This document shows positions 33,867-40,872 of a stretch of 48,511 nucleotides of DNA, one piece after another. Below the pieces are notes generated by a model. It searched no databases and had not been told where the DNA came from. It was given only the letters and a program-made list of their open reading frames with translations. The first letter of the stretch is position 1, and each line of letters opens with the position of its first letter. The translations under genes were made by a program, and so were the position numbers. This stretch comes from Bacteroidales bacterium (GTDB taxonomy: Bacteria > Bacteroidota > Bacteroidia > Bacteroidales > UBA932): the NCBI GenBank assembly GCA_017651225.1, contig JAGCDF010000059.1:1-48511 (forward strand). Reading direction: 5' to 3'.

Positions 33867-35030
33867 ATGGCATCCAAACAATCCAATGTGGCCAAACTGG
33901 TGCCGGTCATGATCGCCTTTTTCACGATGGGATTCGTGGACATGGTGGGCACGGCGACCAACTACGTGAAGGCGGACTTTGCGCTGTCCGATACGATGGC
34001 GAATTTCCTGCCTTCGATGGTGTTCCTGTGGTTTTTCCTGCTGTCCGTTCCGACGGGCCTGCTGATGAATCGGATCGGCAAGCGGAAGACCGTGCTTCTT
34101 AGCCTCGTGGTCACGGCCGTGGCGCTGATCCTGCCGCTGTGCGGCTACAATTATCCCGTGCTGCTGGCGTCGTTTTGCCTGCTGGGCATCGGGAACACGC
34201 TGATGCAGGTGTCGCTCAATCCGCTCGCGTCCTGCATCGTCAGCGGCGAGAAATTCGCCAGCACGCTGACCTTCGGGCAGTTCGTCAAGGCCATCGCCTC
34301 GTTCATCGCGCCGATCCTGGCGAGCTGGGCCTCGCTGCAGTTCGGCAACTGGCGGCTGCTGTATCCGATCTTCCTGGTCTTCGCGCTCATCGCCATCGTC
34401 TACCTAAGCCTGACGAAGATCGAGGAGGAGATCCCGAAAGACAAGACGTCGAGTTTCATCGACTGCCTCAAGCTGCTGGGCGACGGCTCCGTGCTGCTGC
34501 TCTTCCTCGGCATCGTGGCCCATGTGGGCATCGATGTCGGTGTGAACACCTGCGCGCCGAAGATCATCATGGAGCGCCTCGCGCTGCCGCTGGAGAAAGC
34601 GGGCATCGCGACGAGCATCTATTTCCTGTTCCGCACCCTGGGCTGCCTGTCCGGCTCTTTCATCCTGGCGAAGTTCCCGCTGAAGAAGTTCTTCGCGGTG
34701 AGCGTGTGCCTGATGGTCCTGTCGATGATCGGCCTGTTCGTGTGCCGCAGCCTCGCCGGGCTGTACGTTGCCATCGCCCTGGTGGGCTTCGGCAACTCCA
34801 ACATTTTCTCGATGGTCTTCTCGCGGGCGCTGTACTACCTGCCCGAGCGGAGCAATGAGATGTCCGGCCTGATGGTGATGGGCATCATCGGCGGTACCGT
34901 CTTTCCGCTGCTGATGGGCATCCTGTCCGACGCGATGGGCACGCAGACTGGTTCCGTGATCGTGATCAGCATGGGCGTGGCGTACCTGGTGTACCTGGCC
35001 GCGCGTTTCCTTAAAGAGAAAACAGCATGA
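33867..35030 (+). CDS. MFS sugar transporter, FHS/FucP-like
   Basis: A 387-residue inner-membrane protein with 12 predicted helices. The GLLMNRIGKRK loop after helix 2 is the conserved MFS motif A. Segments LLGIGNTLMQVSLNPLAS and MGIIGGTVFPLLMGILSDAMG are typical of the fucose/glucose-galactose proton symporter (FHS) group in Bacteroidetes. It follows the last esterase by 3 bases and overlaps the kinase gene by four. It therefore probably imports the monosaccharide released by the operon, for example arabinose, or fructose given the kinase. The exact sugar cannot be deduced. Confidence 0.88.
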   Translation: MASKQSNVAKLVPVMIAFFTMGFVDMVGTATNYVKADFALSDTMANFLPSMVFLWFFLLSVPTGLLMNRIGKRKTVLLSLVVTAVALILPLCGYNYPVLLASFCLLGIGNTLMQVSLNPLASCIVSGEKFASTLTFGQFVKAIASFIAPILASWASLQFGNWRLLYPIFLVFALIAIVYLSLTKIEEEIPKDKTSSFIDCLKLLGDGSVLLLFLGIVAHVGIDVGVNTCAPKIIMERLALPLEKAGIATSIYFLFRTLGCLSGSFILAKFPLKKFFAVSVCLMVLSMIGLFVCRSLAGLYVAIALVGFGNSNIFSMVFSRALYYLPERSNEMSGLMVMGIIGGTVFPLLMGILSDAMGTQTGSVIVISMGVAYLVYLAARFLKEKTA

Positions 35031-35875
35031 GCAAGAAAGTAATTGTGGGCCTCGGGGAGATCCTCTGGGACATGCTCCCCTCGGGCAAGGCCCTCGGCGG
35101 GGCTCCGGCCAACTTCGCCTACCACGCGCAGCGCCTCGGCGAAGAGGGCTGGGCGGTCAGCGCCGTCGGCGACGACCCGCTCGGCCGCGAGATTCTGGAC
35201 ATCGTGGCCGAGAAGCAGCTGAATAACATCATTTCCGTCACGGAGAAGCCCACCGGAACGGTGGCCGTGAAGCTGGACGATCGGGGCGTGCCGAGCTACA
35301 ACATCACCGAGGACGTGGCCTGGGACAACATTCCGTTCACGCCGGAGATGGAGGCGCTCGCGCAGCGCGCGGACGCGGTCTGCTTCGGCTCGCTGGTGCA
35401 GCGCATGGCTTCCCGCGCGTCCGTGCTGCGTTTCCTGCGCGCCGCGCGGCCGGACTGCCTGAAGGTGTTCGACATCAACCTGCGGCAGCATTACTACTCC
35501 CGGGAAGTCCTGGAAGAGTCCTTGCAGCTGGCGGATATCCTCAAGATCAACGACGAGGAGATCCGTACCGTGGCCGGCTTGTTCGGCCTGAGCGATGACG
35601 ACACGGCGGCCTGCCGGGCGCTGATCGCGCGCTACGGCCTGCGGCTGGTCATCCTGACCCGCGGACCGCAGGGGAGCGAGGTCATCACGCCGGAGGCGGT
35701 CATCCCGCAGACGGCCGGCGAGGCCGTCGTCGTGGACACCGTCGGCGCCGGCGACTCCTTCACCGCCGCCTTCGTGGTGGCGTATCTGCGGGGCGATTCG
35801 CTTGCGGACGCCCAGCGGCTGGCGAGCGATACCGCCGCCTTCGTTTGCTCCCGCAAGGGGGCGATGCCCGTTTGA
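35027..35875 (+). CDS. PfkB-family sugar kinase, fructokinase-like
   Basis: A 282-residue cytosolic kinase. It has the PfkB N-terminal signature in ALGGAPANFAYHAQRLG (substrate-binding region), the strand VFDINLRQHYY, and the C-terminal signature DTVGAGDSFTAAF at 237-249 with the catalytic base Asp243. The overall pattern (GEILWDMLPSGKALGGAPAN) fits bacterial fructokinases that make fructose 6-phosphate, though ribulose- or other ketose-specific kinases look similar. It is at the short end of the family size. It overlaps the transporter gene by ATGA, so uptake and phosphorylation are likely coupled. It is the last gene of the run, and the next promoter overlaps its final codons. Confidence 0.87.
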   Translation: MSKKVIVGLGEILWDMLPSGKALGGAPANFAYHAQRLGEEGWAVSAVGDDPLGREILDIVAEKQLNNIISVTEKPTGTVAVKLDDRGVPSYNITEDVAWDNIPFTPEMEALAQRADAVCFGSLVQRMASRASVLRFLRAARPDCLKVFDINLRQHYYSREVLEESLQLADILKINDEEIRTVAGLFGLSDDDTAACRALIARYGLRLVILTRGPQGSEVITPEAVIPQTAGEAVVVDTVGAGDSFTAAFVVAYLRGDSLADAQRLASDTAAFVCSRKGAMPV

Positions 35876-35903
35876 TATTTTTCCGGGATATTGATTATCT
35901 TTG
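35871..35903 (+). promoter_or_regulatory. Bacteroidetes-type promoter TTTG-N21-TATCTTTG
   Basis: TTTG at 35871-35874 and TATCTTTG at 35896-35903, separated by 21 bases. The downstream ATG is at 35912, so the leader would be only a few bases. The -33 box overlaps the stop region of the kinase gene. Confidence 0.75.
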
Positions 35904-35911
35904 TCCCCGTT

Positions 35912-36424
35912 ATGAAGAAAGTCCTTTTCCTTTTGCTGGCCCTGCTGCCAGCGCTGGGCGTGCGGGCACAGGCTCCGTTCGCGAAGTATCTCAACCAGGT
36001 GGATTCCGCCCCGTTCATCGTCATTGACAAGGAGGCGCTCAAGCTCACGCTCGTGGACGCGCAGGGCGAAGCCATCAAGGAGTACGGCTGCTCCTGCGCC
36101 ATCAACTACGGCGCCAAGAAGGTCCGCGGCGACCACAAAACCCCGGAAGGAACCTTCAAGATCAATGAGCTGCTCAACGCCAAGGGCCTCTCGCACGACT
36201 TCAAGGACGGCAAGGGCCCTGTCAAGGACGCCTACGGCCCCTGGTTCCTGCGCCTGGACGTGCCGGGCTTCTGGGACATCGGCATCCATGGCACGCCGTT
36301 CCCGGAGAGCATCGGAACGCGCGCCACGGAAGGCTGCATCCGCCTGCGCAACGAGGATATCCTCGACCTGAAGTCCCGCGTCAAGCTGGGCACCGTGGTC
36401 ATCATCCTTCCCGACCCGGTATAA
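35912..36424 (+). CDS. L,D-transpeptidase (YkuD) family protein
   Basis: A 170-residue exported protein with a signal peptide (1-20) followed by a YkuD domain. The substrate-binding strand region (KTPEGTFKINELLN) is present. The active-site block shows His126 in IGIHGTPFP and Cys142 in TEGCIRLRNED. The common motif has a second His just before the Gly-Cys (SHGC); here it is Glu141. This may be a natural variant or may lower activity. These enzymes form 3-3 crosslinks in peptidoglycan or anchor proteins. An in-frame TTG upstream at 35891 is inside the promoter and is not used here. Confidence 0.85.
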   Translation: MKKVLFLLLALLPALGVRAQAPFAKYLNQVDSAPFIVIDKEALKLTLVDAQGEAIKEYGCSCAINYGAKKVRGDHKTPEGTFKINELLNAKGLSHDFKDGKGPVKDAYGPWFLRLDVPGFWDIGIHGTPFPESIGTRATEGCIRLRNEDILDLKSRVKLGTVVIILPDPV

Positions 36425-36460
36425 AAAAAGTGTTTAACATTTTGGTACGATATTCGTCTT

Positions 36461-36494
36461 ATTATCGGAGTTGCTTCGCCGCGGCTCCGATAAT
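36461..36494. promoter_or_regulatory. 10-bp perfect stem-loop upstream of the ECF sigma operon
   Basis: ATTATCGGAG (36461-36470) pairs exactly with CTCCGATAAT (36485-36494) around a 14-base loop. It ends 13 bases before the ATG at 36508. It could be an operator, a 5'-leader hairpin, or the terminator of the YkuD gene; the short T-poor tail argues against a standard terminator. Confidence 0.55.
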
Positions 36495-36507
36495 TCGTTT
36501 GTGATAT

Positions 36508-37011
36508 ATGAAAAAGTACTTATTGATTTTACTTCTCTTGCTGCCGCTGACAGCGTCCGCCGCCCGCCCTGCCAAGCGGGTGTCCCAGACGGAGCTCAGC
36601 TCCATTGTCTCGGAATTCCGCCACACCGACGGTGTCGAAGTGGTCAAGCTGGGCCGGCTGGCCACGGCGCTGGTCCGGGGCGCAGCCGTCCACATCGATG
36701 ACGAGGACGGCGACATGCGCGAACTTCGCCATGCGCTGCGCGGCATCAAGGGGGTGACCGTGATGGAGTATGGCGGCGCTGCGCCCAACGTGCGCGAGCG
36801 GCTGAACAACCGCCTCTCCCGCGTGCTGGACAAGCGCGAAGTGCTGATGGAAGTCAAGGACGACGGGGAGACCGTGCAGATCTTCGGCCTCCTGGACGAC
36901 GCTTCGGGGCTGGTGCAGGACATTATCTTCTTTGCCCCGCACGAGTGCACGCTGGCCTGTCTGTTTGGCACCCTTCCCCTGGATTTCGTCGGCAAAATCG
37001 CAGCCCAATGA
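36508..37011 (+). CDS. DUF4252 domain-containing exported protein
   Basis: A 167-residue protein with a signal peptide (1-18). It fits DUF4252: TELSSIVSEFRHTDGVEVVKLGRL near the start of the mature protein, a central KGVTVMEYGG strand, and an end with VLMEVKDDGETVQIFGLLDDA. The family is common in Bacteroidetes, often next to ECF sigma factors, and its biochemical role is unknown. It overlaps the sigma-factor gene by four bases. Unlike the second DUF4252 gene in this operon, it has an unusual CTLACLFG segment near the C-terminus. Confidence 0.85.
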   Translation: MKKYLLILLLLLPLTASAARPAKRVSQTELSSIVSEFRHTDGVEVVKLGRLATALVRGAAVHIDDEDGDMRELRHALRGIKGVTVMEYGGAAPNVRERLNNRLSRVLDKREVLMEVKDDGETVQIFGLLDDASGLVQDIIFFAPHECTLACLFGTLPLDFVGKIAAQ

Positions 37012-37487
37012 CGAACGCGCGCTTCCAGAACGAGTGGCTTTCCCTCGCCGGCGAGTTCTACCGCGTGGCCTTCTACATCCTCGAGGATGAGGCCGAAGCG
37101 GAGGACGCCGTGCAGGAGCTGTTCCTGAAGCTCTGGAGCGGACGGGATGCGCTGGACGGCATCCGCAACCCCAAGGGGTACGGCATCCGGGTGCTGCGCA
37201 ACCTCTGCCTGGACCGCATCCGGCGCAGCCGGAAAATGGAGACGCCCGCCGTCCTGCCCGAGCCGGAATGGCCGGGCCGCCAGGACGAGGCGGTCGATGA
37301 GAAAGAGCGTCTCGCCAAGGTCCTGGACGCCATCAAGTCGCTGCCTGACAGGCAACGCGAAGTGCTCACGCTCCGGACCCTGGACGGGCTCTCCTATGAA
37401 GAGATTGCGGAGCGTACCGGAATGAACCAACTCACCTTGCGCGTCCTGCTTTCGCAGGCCCGCCGAAAATTAAGAAATGTGATATGA
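37008..37487 (+). CDS. ECF-type RNA polymerase sigma factor
   Basis: A 159-residue sigma-70 family protein. Region 2 is seen in EFYRVAFYILEDEAEAEDAVQELFLKLW, and the region 2.4-like end in GIRVLRNLCLDRIRRSRK. Region 4 is LPDRQREVLTLRTLDGLSYE with the helix-turn-helix EEIAERTGMNQLTLRVLLSQ. The frame is open upstream, but the ATG at 37008 overlaps the stop of the DUF4252 gene and gives the usual start. It also overlaps the next gene by ATGA. Together with the membrane-anchored protein that follows it forms a sigma/anti-sigma pair, and it likely drives its own operon. Confidence 0.92.
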   Translation: MTNARFQNEWLSLAGEFYRVAFYILEDEAEAEDAVQELFLKLWSGRDALDGIRNPKGYGIRVLRNLCLDRIRRSRKMETPAVLPEPEWPGRQDEAVDEKERLAKVLDAIKSLPDRQREVLTLRTLDGLSYEEIAERTGMNQLTLRVLLSQARRKLRNVI

Positions 37488-37870
37488 AGACCTTGGAAGA
37501 AATAGAAAACCTCAGCCTCGAAGAGCTGGAGCAGAAAGCAGCGGAAACCGCCGCCCCCGTCCCCGACGGGCTGGAGCGCCGCCTGCGGCAGGCCCTGGCC
37601 GCCCGCGAACTCGCGGACGCCGCCCGGCCCCGTCCCGCCCGCTGGATCCCCTACGCCTCGCTGGCCGTGGCGGCTGCTGCGGCAGCCCTGGTCGTGCTGC
37701 CGCAGCGCGGACCGAAGGACACCTTCGACGATCCGCTGCTGGCCTACGCCGAAGTGGAAAAGGCCTTCCAGACCATTTCCGACAAAATGTCCGTCGGCAT
37801 GGAGATCGTCCGCGACGCGGAGGAGACCGCCGGCATGCCTTACAACACCCTTAACAAGATCCAGAAATGA
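37484..37870 (+). CDS. Putative anti-sigma factor, single-pass membrane protein
   Basis: A 128-residue protein. A short acidic N-terminus (LEEIENLSLEELEQKAAETA) is followed by an Arg-rich amphipathic stretch, one transmembrane helix (about residues 64-82, YASLAVAAAAAALVVLP) and a periplasmic tail of about 45 residues. The order cytosolic helices, membrane helix, small outer domain, and the position directly after the sigma factor with an ATGA overlap, suggest an anti-sigma factor. I see no zinc-binding HxxxCxxC motif. The family match is by layout only. Confidence 0.65.
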   Translation: MKTLEEIENLSLEELEQKAAETAAPVPDGLERRLRQALAARELADAARPRPARWIPYASLAVAAAAAALVVLPQRGPKDTFDDPLLAYAEVEKAFQTISDKMSVGMEIVRDAEETAGMPYNTLNKIQK

Positions 37871-38352
37871 AACGCATAATCATCCTTTTTGCAGCCCTGC
37901 TGCTCACGGCTTCCGCCTTCGCCCAGAACGGCAAGAGCATCTACCAGAAATACTCCGATGCGGAGAACGTCTCCGCCGTCTACGTCTCCCCGGCCATGTT
38001 CCGCCTGATCGGCCAGATCCCCGACCTGGAGGTCGGCGACGACAATGTCAACCTCACCCCGGTCATCCGTTCGCTCACGGGCCTCTACATCCTTAATAGC
38101 GAGAACGCGACCGTCAACGGCTCCCTGCGCGCCGACGCCGAGCGCTTCATCAATTCCGGCAAGTATGAGCTCCTGATGGAGGCCAAGGACTCCGGCGAGG
38201 TGGTCCGGATGTACACCCTGGGCAACGACAGGACCATCGAAGGCTTCGTGATGCTCGCGACTGAGGCCAACGAGGTGACTTTCATCTGCCTCGACGGCCA
38301 GATGCCCCGCAAAGACTTCGAGGAACTGCTCTCGAAAGAGATGAACAAGTAG
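37867..38352 (+). CDS. DUF4252 domain-containing exported protein (second copy)
   Basis: A 161-residue exported protein (signal peptide 1-19). Its core (YSDAENVSAVYVSPAMFRLI, then YELLMEAKDSGEVVRMYTLG) is typical DUF4252. It is clearly diverged from the first copy at 36508, so the duplication is old. It overlaps the putative anti-sigma gene by ATGA and is the last gene of the four-gene operon. It may be an envelope sensor or an effector of the sigma regulon; function unknown. Confidence 0.87.
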   Translation: MKRIIILFAALLLTASAFAQNGKSIYQKYSDAENVSAVYVSPAMFRLIGQIPDLEVGDDNVNLTPVIRSLTGLYILNSENATVNGSLRADAERFINSGKYELLMEAKDSGEVVRMYTLGNDRTIEGFVMLATEANEVTFICLDGQMPRKDFEELLSKEMNK

Positions 38353-38363
38353 CTGAAATTGCT

Positions 38364-38371
38364 TATATTTG
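38364..38371 (+). promoter_or_regulatory. Putative -7 box TATATTTG for the NlpC/P60 gene
   Basis: Exact TAnnTTTG match, 5 bases before the ATG at 38377, so the mRNA would be nearly leaderless. No obvious -33 box. Confidence 0.6.
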
Positions 38372-38376
38372 TCCGT

Positions 38377-39333
38377 ATGAAACGGACAATCCTTCTCCTG
38401 GCGGCGCTGGTACTTTCCGTACCCGCCGCCTTTGCGCAGAAATACGACGGTCCCGAATGGGCGGTCGTCAATTCCTCTTCCTGCTTCCTGCGGCTGAAAC
38501 CGGACTACGAATCCGGCAACGAGACGCAGTGCCTGATGGGCACGGTGCTGCGCGTCAAGGGCGCCGAGCGCTATTGGCGCCAGGTCGACGCCCCGGACTA
38601 CAAAGATGTCTGGACGACCGAACTCAACGTCGCCTTCATGGACGAAGCGGGCAAGGACGCCTGGATCGCCGCGCCGAAGTACGTCTGCTGCGTGGAATAC
38701 ACGCACATCTTCGAGGAACCGTCCACCGTGGCGGCGCGCATCGGCGATTTTACGCTCACCGACCTGGTCCGCAAGGGCACGGAATCCCGCCGCGGCTGGG
38801 TGCAGGTCTTCCTGCCCTCCGGCCGGGAAGGCTGGGTGCGCGCCTATGAGGTGATGGATTTCGACGAATGGGTCGGCACCCGCGAGGCCACGCGCGAGAA
38901 CCTGATCGCGACGGCCCGCCGCTTCCTCGGCACGCCCTACATGTGGGGCGGCGCGAGCGTCAAGCACTTCGACTGCAGCGGCTTCACGCAGTTCGTCTAC
39001 CGCCAGTGCGGCATCGTCCTGCCGCGCAACGCCCGCGAGCAGATCTACACCGGCGCGGAGGTCCCGTACGATTTCGACCAGATGCTGCCCGGCGACCTGC
39101 TCTTCTATGGCACGCCCGCTACGGCGAAGAAGAAAATGGTGGTCGCCCACGTGGCGATGTACTACGGGGACAAGAAGATCATCCACTCTTCCATGGTGGT
39201 GCGCATCAGCTCCCTGACGCCCGACGGCGAGGACTTCTACGACCGCGAGCCGCTGGCCGTCCGCCGGATCCTGGGGCACGTGGACACGGGCGAAGGTATC
39301 CGCAGCGTCGCGACGCGGCCGTGGTATTATTAA
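38377..39333 (+). CDS. NlpC/P60 peptidoglycan peptidase with SH3-like domains
   Basis: A 318-residue exported protein (signal peptide 1-20). Residues of about 25-160 contain two SH3b-like regions (EWAVVNSSSCFLRLKPDY, and GWVQVFLPSGREGWV near 140-154). The C40 peptidase domain spans about 172-318: catalytic Cys200 in FDCSGFTQFVYRQCG, His258 in VVAHVAMYYG, and His270 in IIHSSMV. It would cut the stem peptide of peptidoglycan during recycling or remodelling. The frame is open to 38359, but that earlier start lies in the promoter; the ATG at 38377 gives the signal peptide. The next gene begins 10 bases after the stop. Confidence 0.92.
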   Translation: MKRTILLLAALVLSVPAAFAQKYDGPEWAVVNSSSCFLRLKPDYESGNETQCLMGTVLRVKGAERYWRQVDAPDYKDVWTTELNVAFMDEAGKDAWIAAPKYVCCVEYTHIFEEPSTVAARIGDFTLTDLVRKGTESRRGWVQVFLPSGREGWVRAYEVMDFDEWVGTREATRENLIATARRFLGTPYMWGGASVKHFDCSGFTQFVYRQCGIVLPRNAREQIYTGAEVPYDFDQMLPGDLLFYGTPATAKKKMVVAHVAMYYGDKKIIHSSMVVRISSLTPDGEDFYDREPLAVRRILGHVDTGEGIRSVATRPWYY

Positions 39334-39343
39334 TTGGTATTCA

Positions 39344-40564
39344 ATGCAGTACAGAGCAGATAAGCACGGGAACAAGCTCTCGATTCTCGGGTACGGATGC
39401 ATGCGCTTCACCAAGACGGCCGGCATCATCGACCTTGAGAAAACCGAGCGCGAGATCATGACGGCCATCCGGGCCGGTGTCAACTATTTCGACACCGCCT
39501 ACATTTACCCCGGCAGTGAGGCGGCGCTCGGCACCATCCTGGAACGGAACGGTGTCCGCGACCAGGTCAACATCGCCACCAAGCTTCCCCAGTACCTCAT
39601 CCAAAGCGGCTCCGCCTTCGACCGCTACTTCAATGAAGAGCTCAAGCGCCTGCGCACGGACCATGTCGACTATTACCTGTTGCACCAGATGGCCGACTAC
39701 GCCCAGTGGGAGAAACTCAAGCGCCTGGGCATCGTGGAGTGGATAGAGGAAAAGAAGCGCAGCGGCGCCATCCGGAGCTTCGGCTTCTCCTACCACGGCA
39801 CCTCCGGCCATTTCCTGAAAATCCTGGCCGCCTATGACTGGGACTTCTGCCAGATCCAGTACAACTACCGGGACGAACACACGCAGGCCGGCGTGGTGGG
39901 CCTCAAGGCCGCCGCCGAACGTGGAATTCCCGTCGTCATCATGGAGCCGCTGCGCGGCGGCAAGCTGGTGAATCTGCTCCCGGAGCAGGCCAAGAAGATC
40001 ATCGCCGCCGACGAGCGGGGCTGGACGCCGGCGGAATGGGCGTTCCGCTGGCTGTACAACCAGCCGGAAGTGACCGTCGTCCTCTCGGGGATGAATTCGC
40101 TGGAGATGGTGGAGGAGAACATCCGGACCGCATTGGAAGCGCGTGCAGGCGATTTTACCGAGCGGGACTTCGCTCTCCTCGAAAAGGTGAAAGAGGAGAT
40201 TCAGCGGAAGGAAAAAGTCGGCTGCACCGGCTGTCAGTACTGCATGCCCTGCCCGCAGGGCGTCGACATCCCCACCGCCTTCCGCTGCTACAACGCGATG
40301 TACAGCGAATCGAAGTGGTCGGGTCGCTTCCAGTATTCGGTCACCGTCGCCTTCACACGCGACCCCGCCTTCCCCACCAAATGCATCGGCTGCGGGAAGT
40401 GCGAGAAGCATTGCCCGCAGGGCATTCCCATCCGCGAAAAGCTGAAAGAGGCGGACAAGGCGCTCCGCCCCTTCATGTACCGCGCTTTCACCTGGCTGTG
40501 CCGCCTGAACATCTTCCGCAAGGACCTTCACAAGAAACCGGAAGAATTAAAAGAAAATTGCTAA
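39344..40564 (+). CDS. Aldo/keto reductase with C-terminal 4Fe-4S domain
   Basis: A 406-residue cytosolic oxidoreductase. Residues 1-285 form the aldo/keto reductase barrel with the catalytic tetrad Asp50, Tyr55, Lys80 and His114 (FDTAYIYPG, ATKLP, YYLLHQ). Residues 290-406 hold a ferredoxin-like part: CTGCQYCMPC (Cys294, 297, 300, 303) and CIGCGKCEKHCPQG (Cys347, 350, 353, 357). This two-domain type is common in anaerobes, and its physiological substrate is generally unknown. The iron-sulfur part suggests electron supply from ferredoxin besides or instead of NAD(P)H. It probably shares a transcript with the NlpC/P60 gene, 10 bases upstream. Confidence 0.92.
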   Translation: MQYRADKHGNKLSILGYGCMRFTKTAGIIDLEKTEREIMTAIRAGVNYFDTAYIYPGSEAALGTILERNGVRDQVNIATKLPQYLIQSGSAFDRYFNEELKRLRTDHVDYYLLHQMADYAQWEKLKRLGIVEWIEEKKRSGAIRSFGFSYHGTSGHFLKILAAYDWDFCQIQYNYRDEHTQAGVVGLKAAAERGIPVVIMEPLRGGKLVNLLPEQAKKIIAADERGWTPAEWAFRWLYNQPEVTVVLSGMNSLEMVEENIRTALEARAGDFTERDFALLEKVKEEIQRKEKVGCTGCQYCMPCPQGVDIPTAFRCYNAMYSESKWSGRFQYSVTVAFTRDPAFPTKCIGCGKCEKHCPQGIPIREKLKEADKALRPFMYRAFTWLCRLNIFRKDLHKKPEELKENC

Positions 40565-40569
40565 CTTTG
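40562..40569 (+). promoter_or_regulatory. Putative -7 box TAACTTTG
   Basis: Exact TAnnTTTG match starting at the stop codon of the reductase gene and 21 bases before the ATG at 40591. Confidence 0.5.
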
Positions 40570-40590
40570 CACCGTTAAATACGAAACGCT

Positions 40591-40872
40591 ATGAATCTTA
40601 GAGACATCAAAAAGGACATCGAGTATGTGCTGAGCGCCTTTGTGGAGGATTGCTCCGTGGTCGCCTGCGTCAATCCCAAAGTTACGGACGCCAACGTCAG
40701 CGAGCTGATGGAAGAGGCCATCGACCTCTACAACGAGCTCCGCGACAAGGTGAACGGCCCGATCGAGGGCAGCAAGAAGGCTTACTACAACGAGCTCCGC
40801 AAGGAAGTGCTTTCCAAGACGGACGCGCTTTACGAGAAGCTCAGCGCCGCCGTGAAGAAAGCGGTCAAATGA
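40591..40872 (+). CDS. Small conserved-looking helical protein of unknown function
   Basis: A 93-residue cytosolic protein with no signal peptide. It is predicted to be almost all helical (MNLRDIKKDIEYVLSAFVED at the start, then VSELMEEAIDLYNELRDKV, ending KLSAAVKKAVK). No known domain was recognised. It has its own -7 box and overlaps the DacB-type gene by ATGA, so it is the first gene of that transcript. Similar short helical proteins occur in Bacteroidales, but I cannot name a function. Confidence 0.8.
   Translation: MNLRDIKKDIEYVLSAFVEDCSVVACVNPKVTDANVSELMEEAIDLYNELRDKVNGPIEGSKKAYYNELRKEVLSKTDALYEKLSAAVKKAVK

Noticed and set aside
40650-40868. Longer N-terminus for the DacB-type protein
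   Set aside because: It overlaps the small helical gene in another frame and would bury the signal peptide; the ATGA overlap start at 40869 is preferred.
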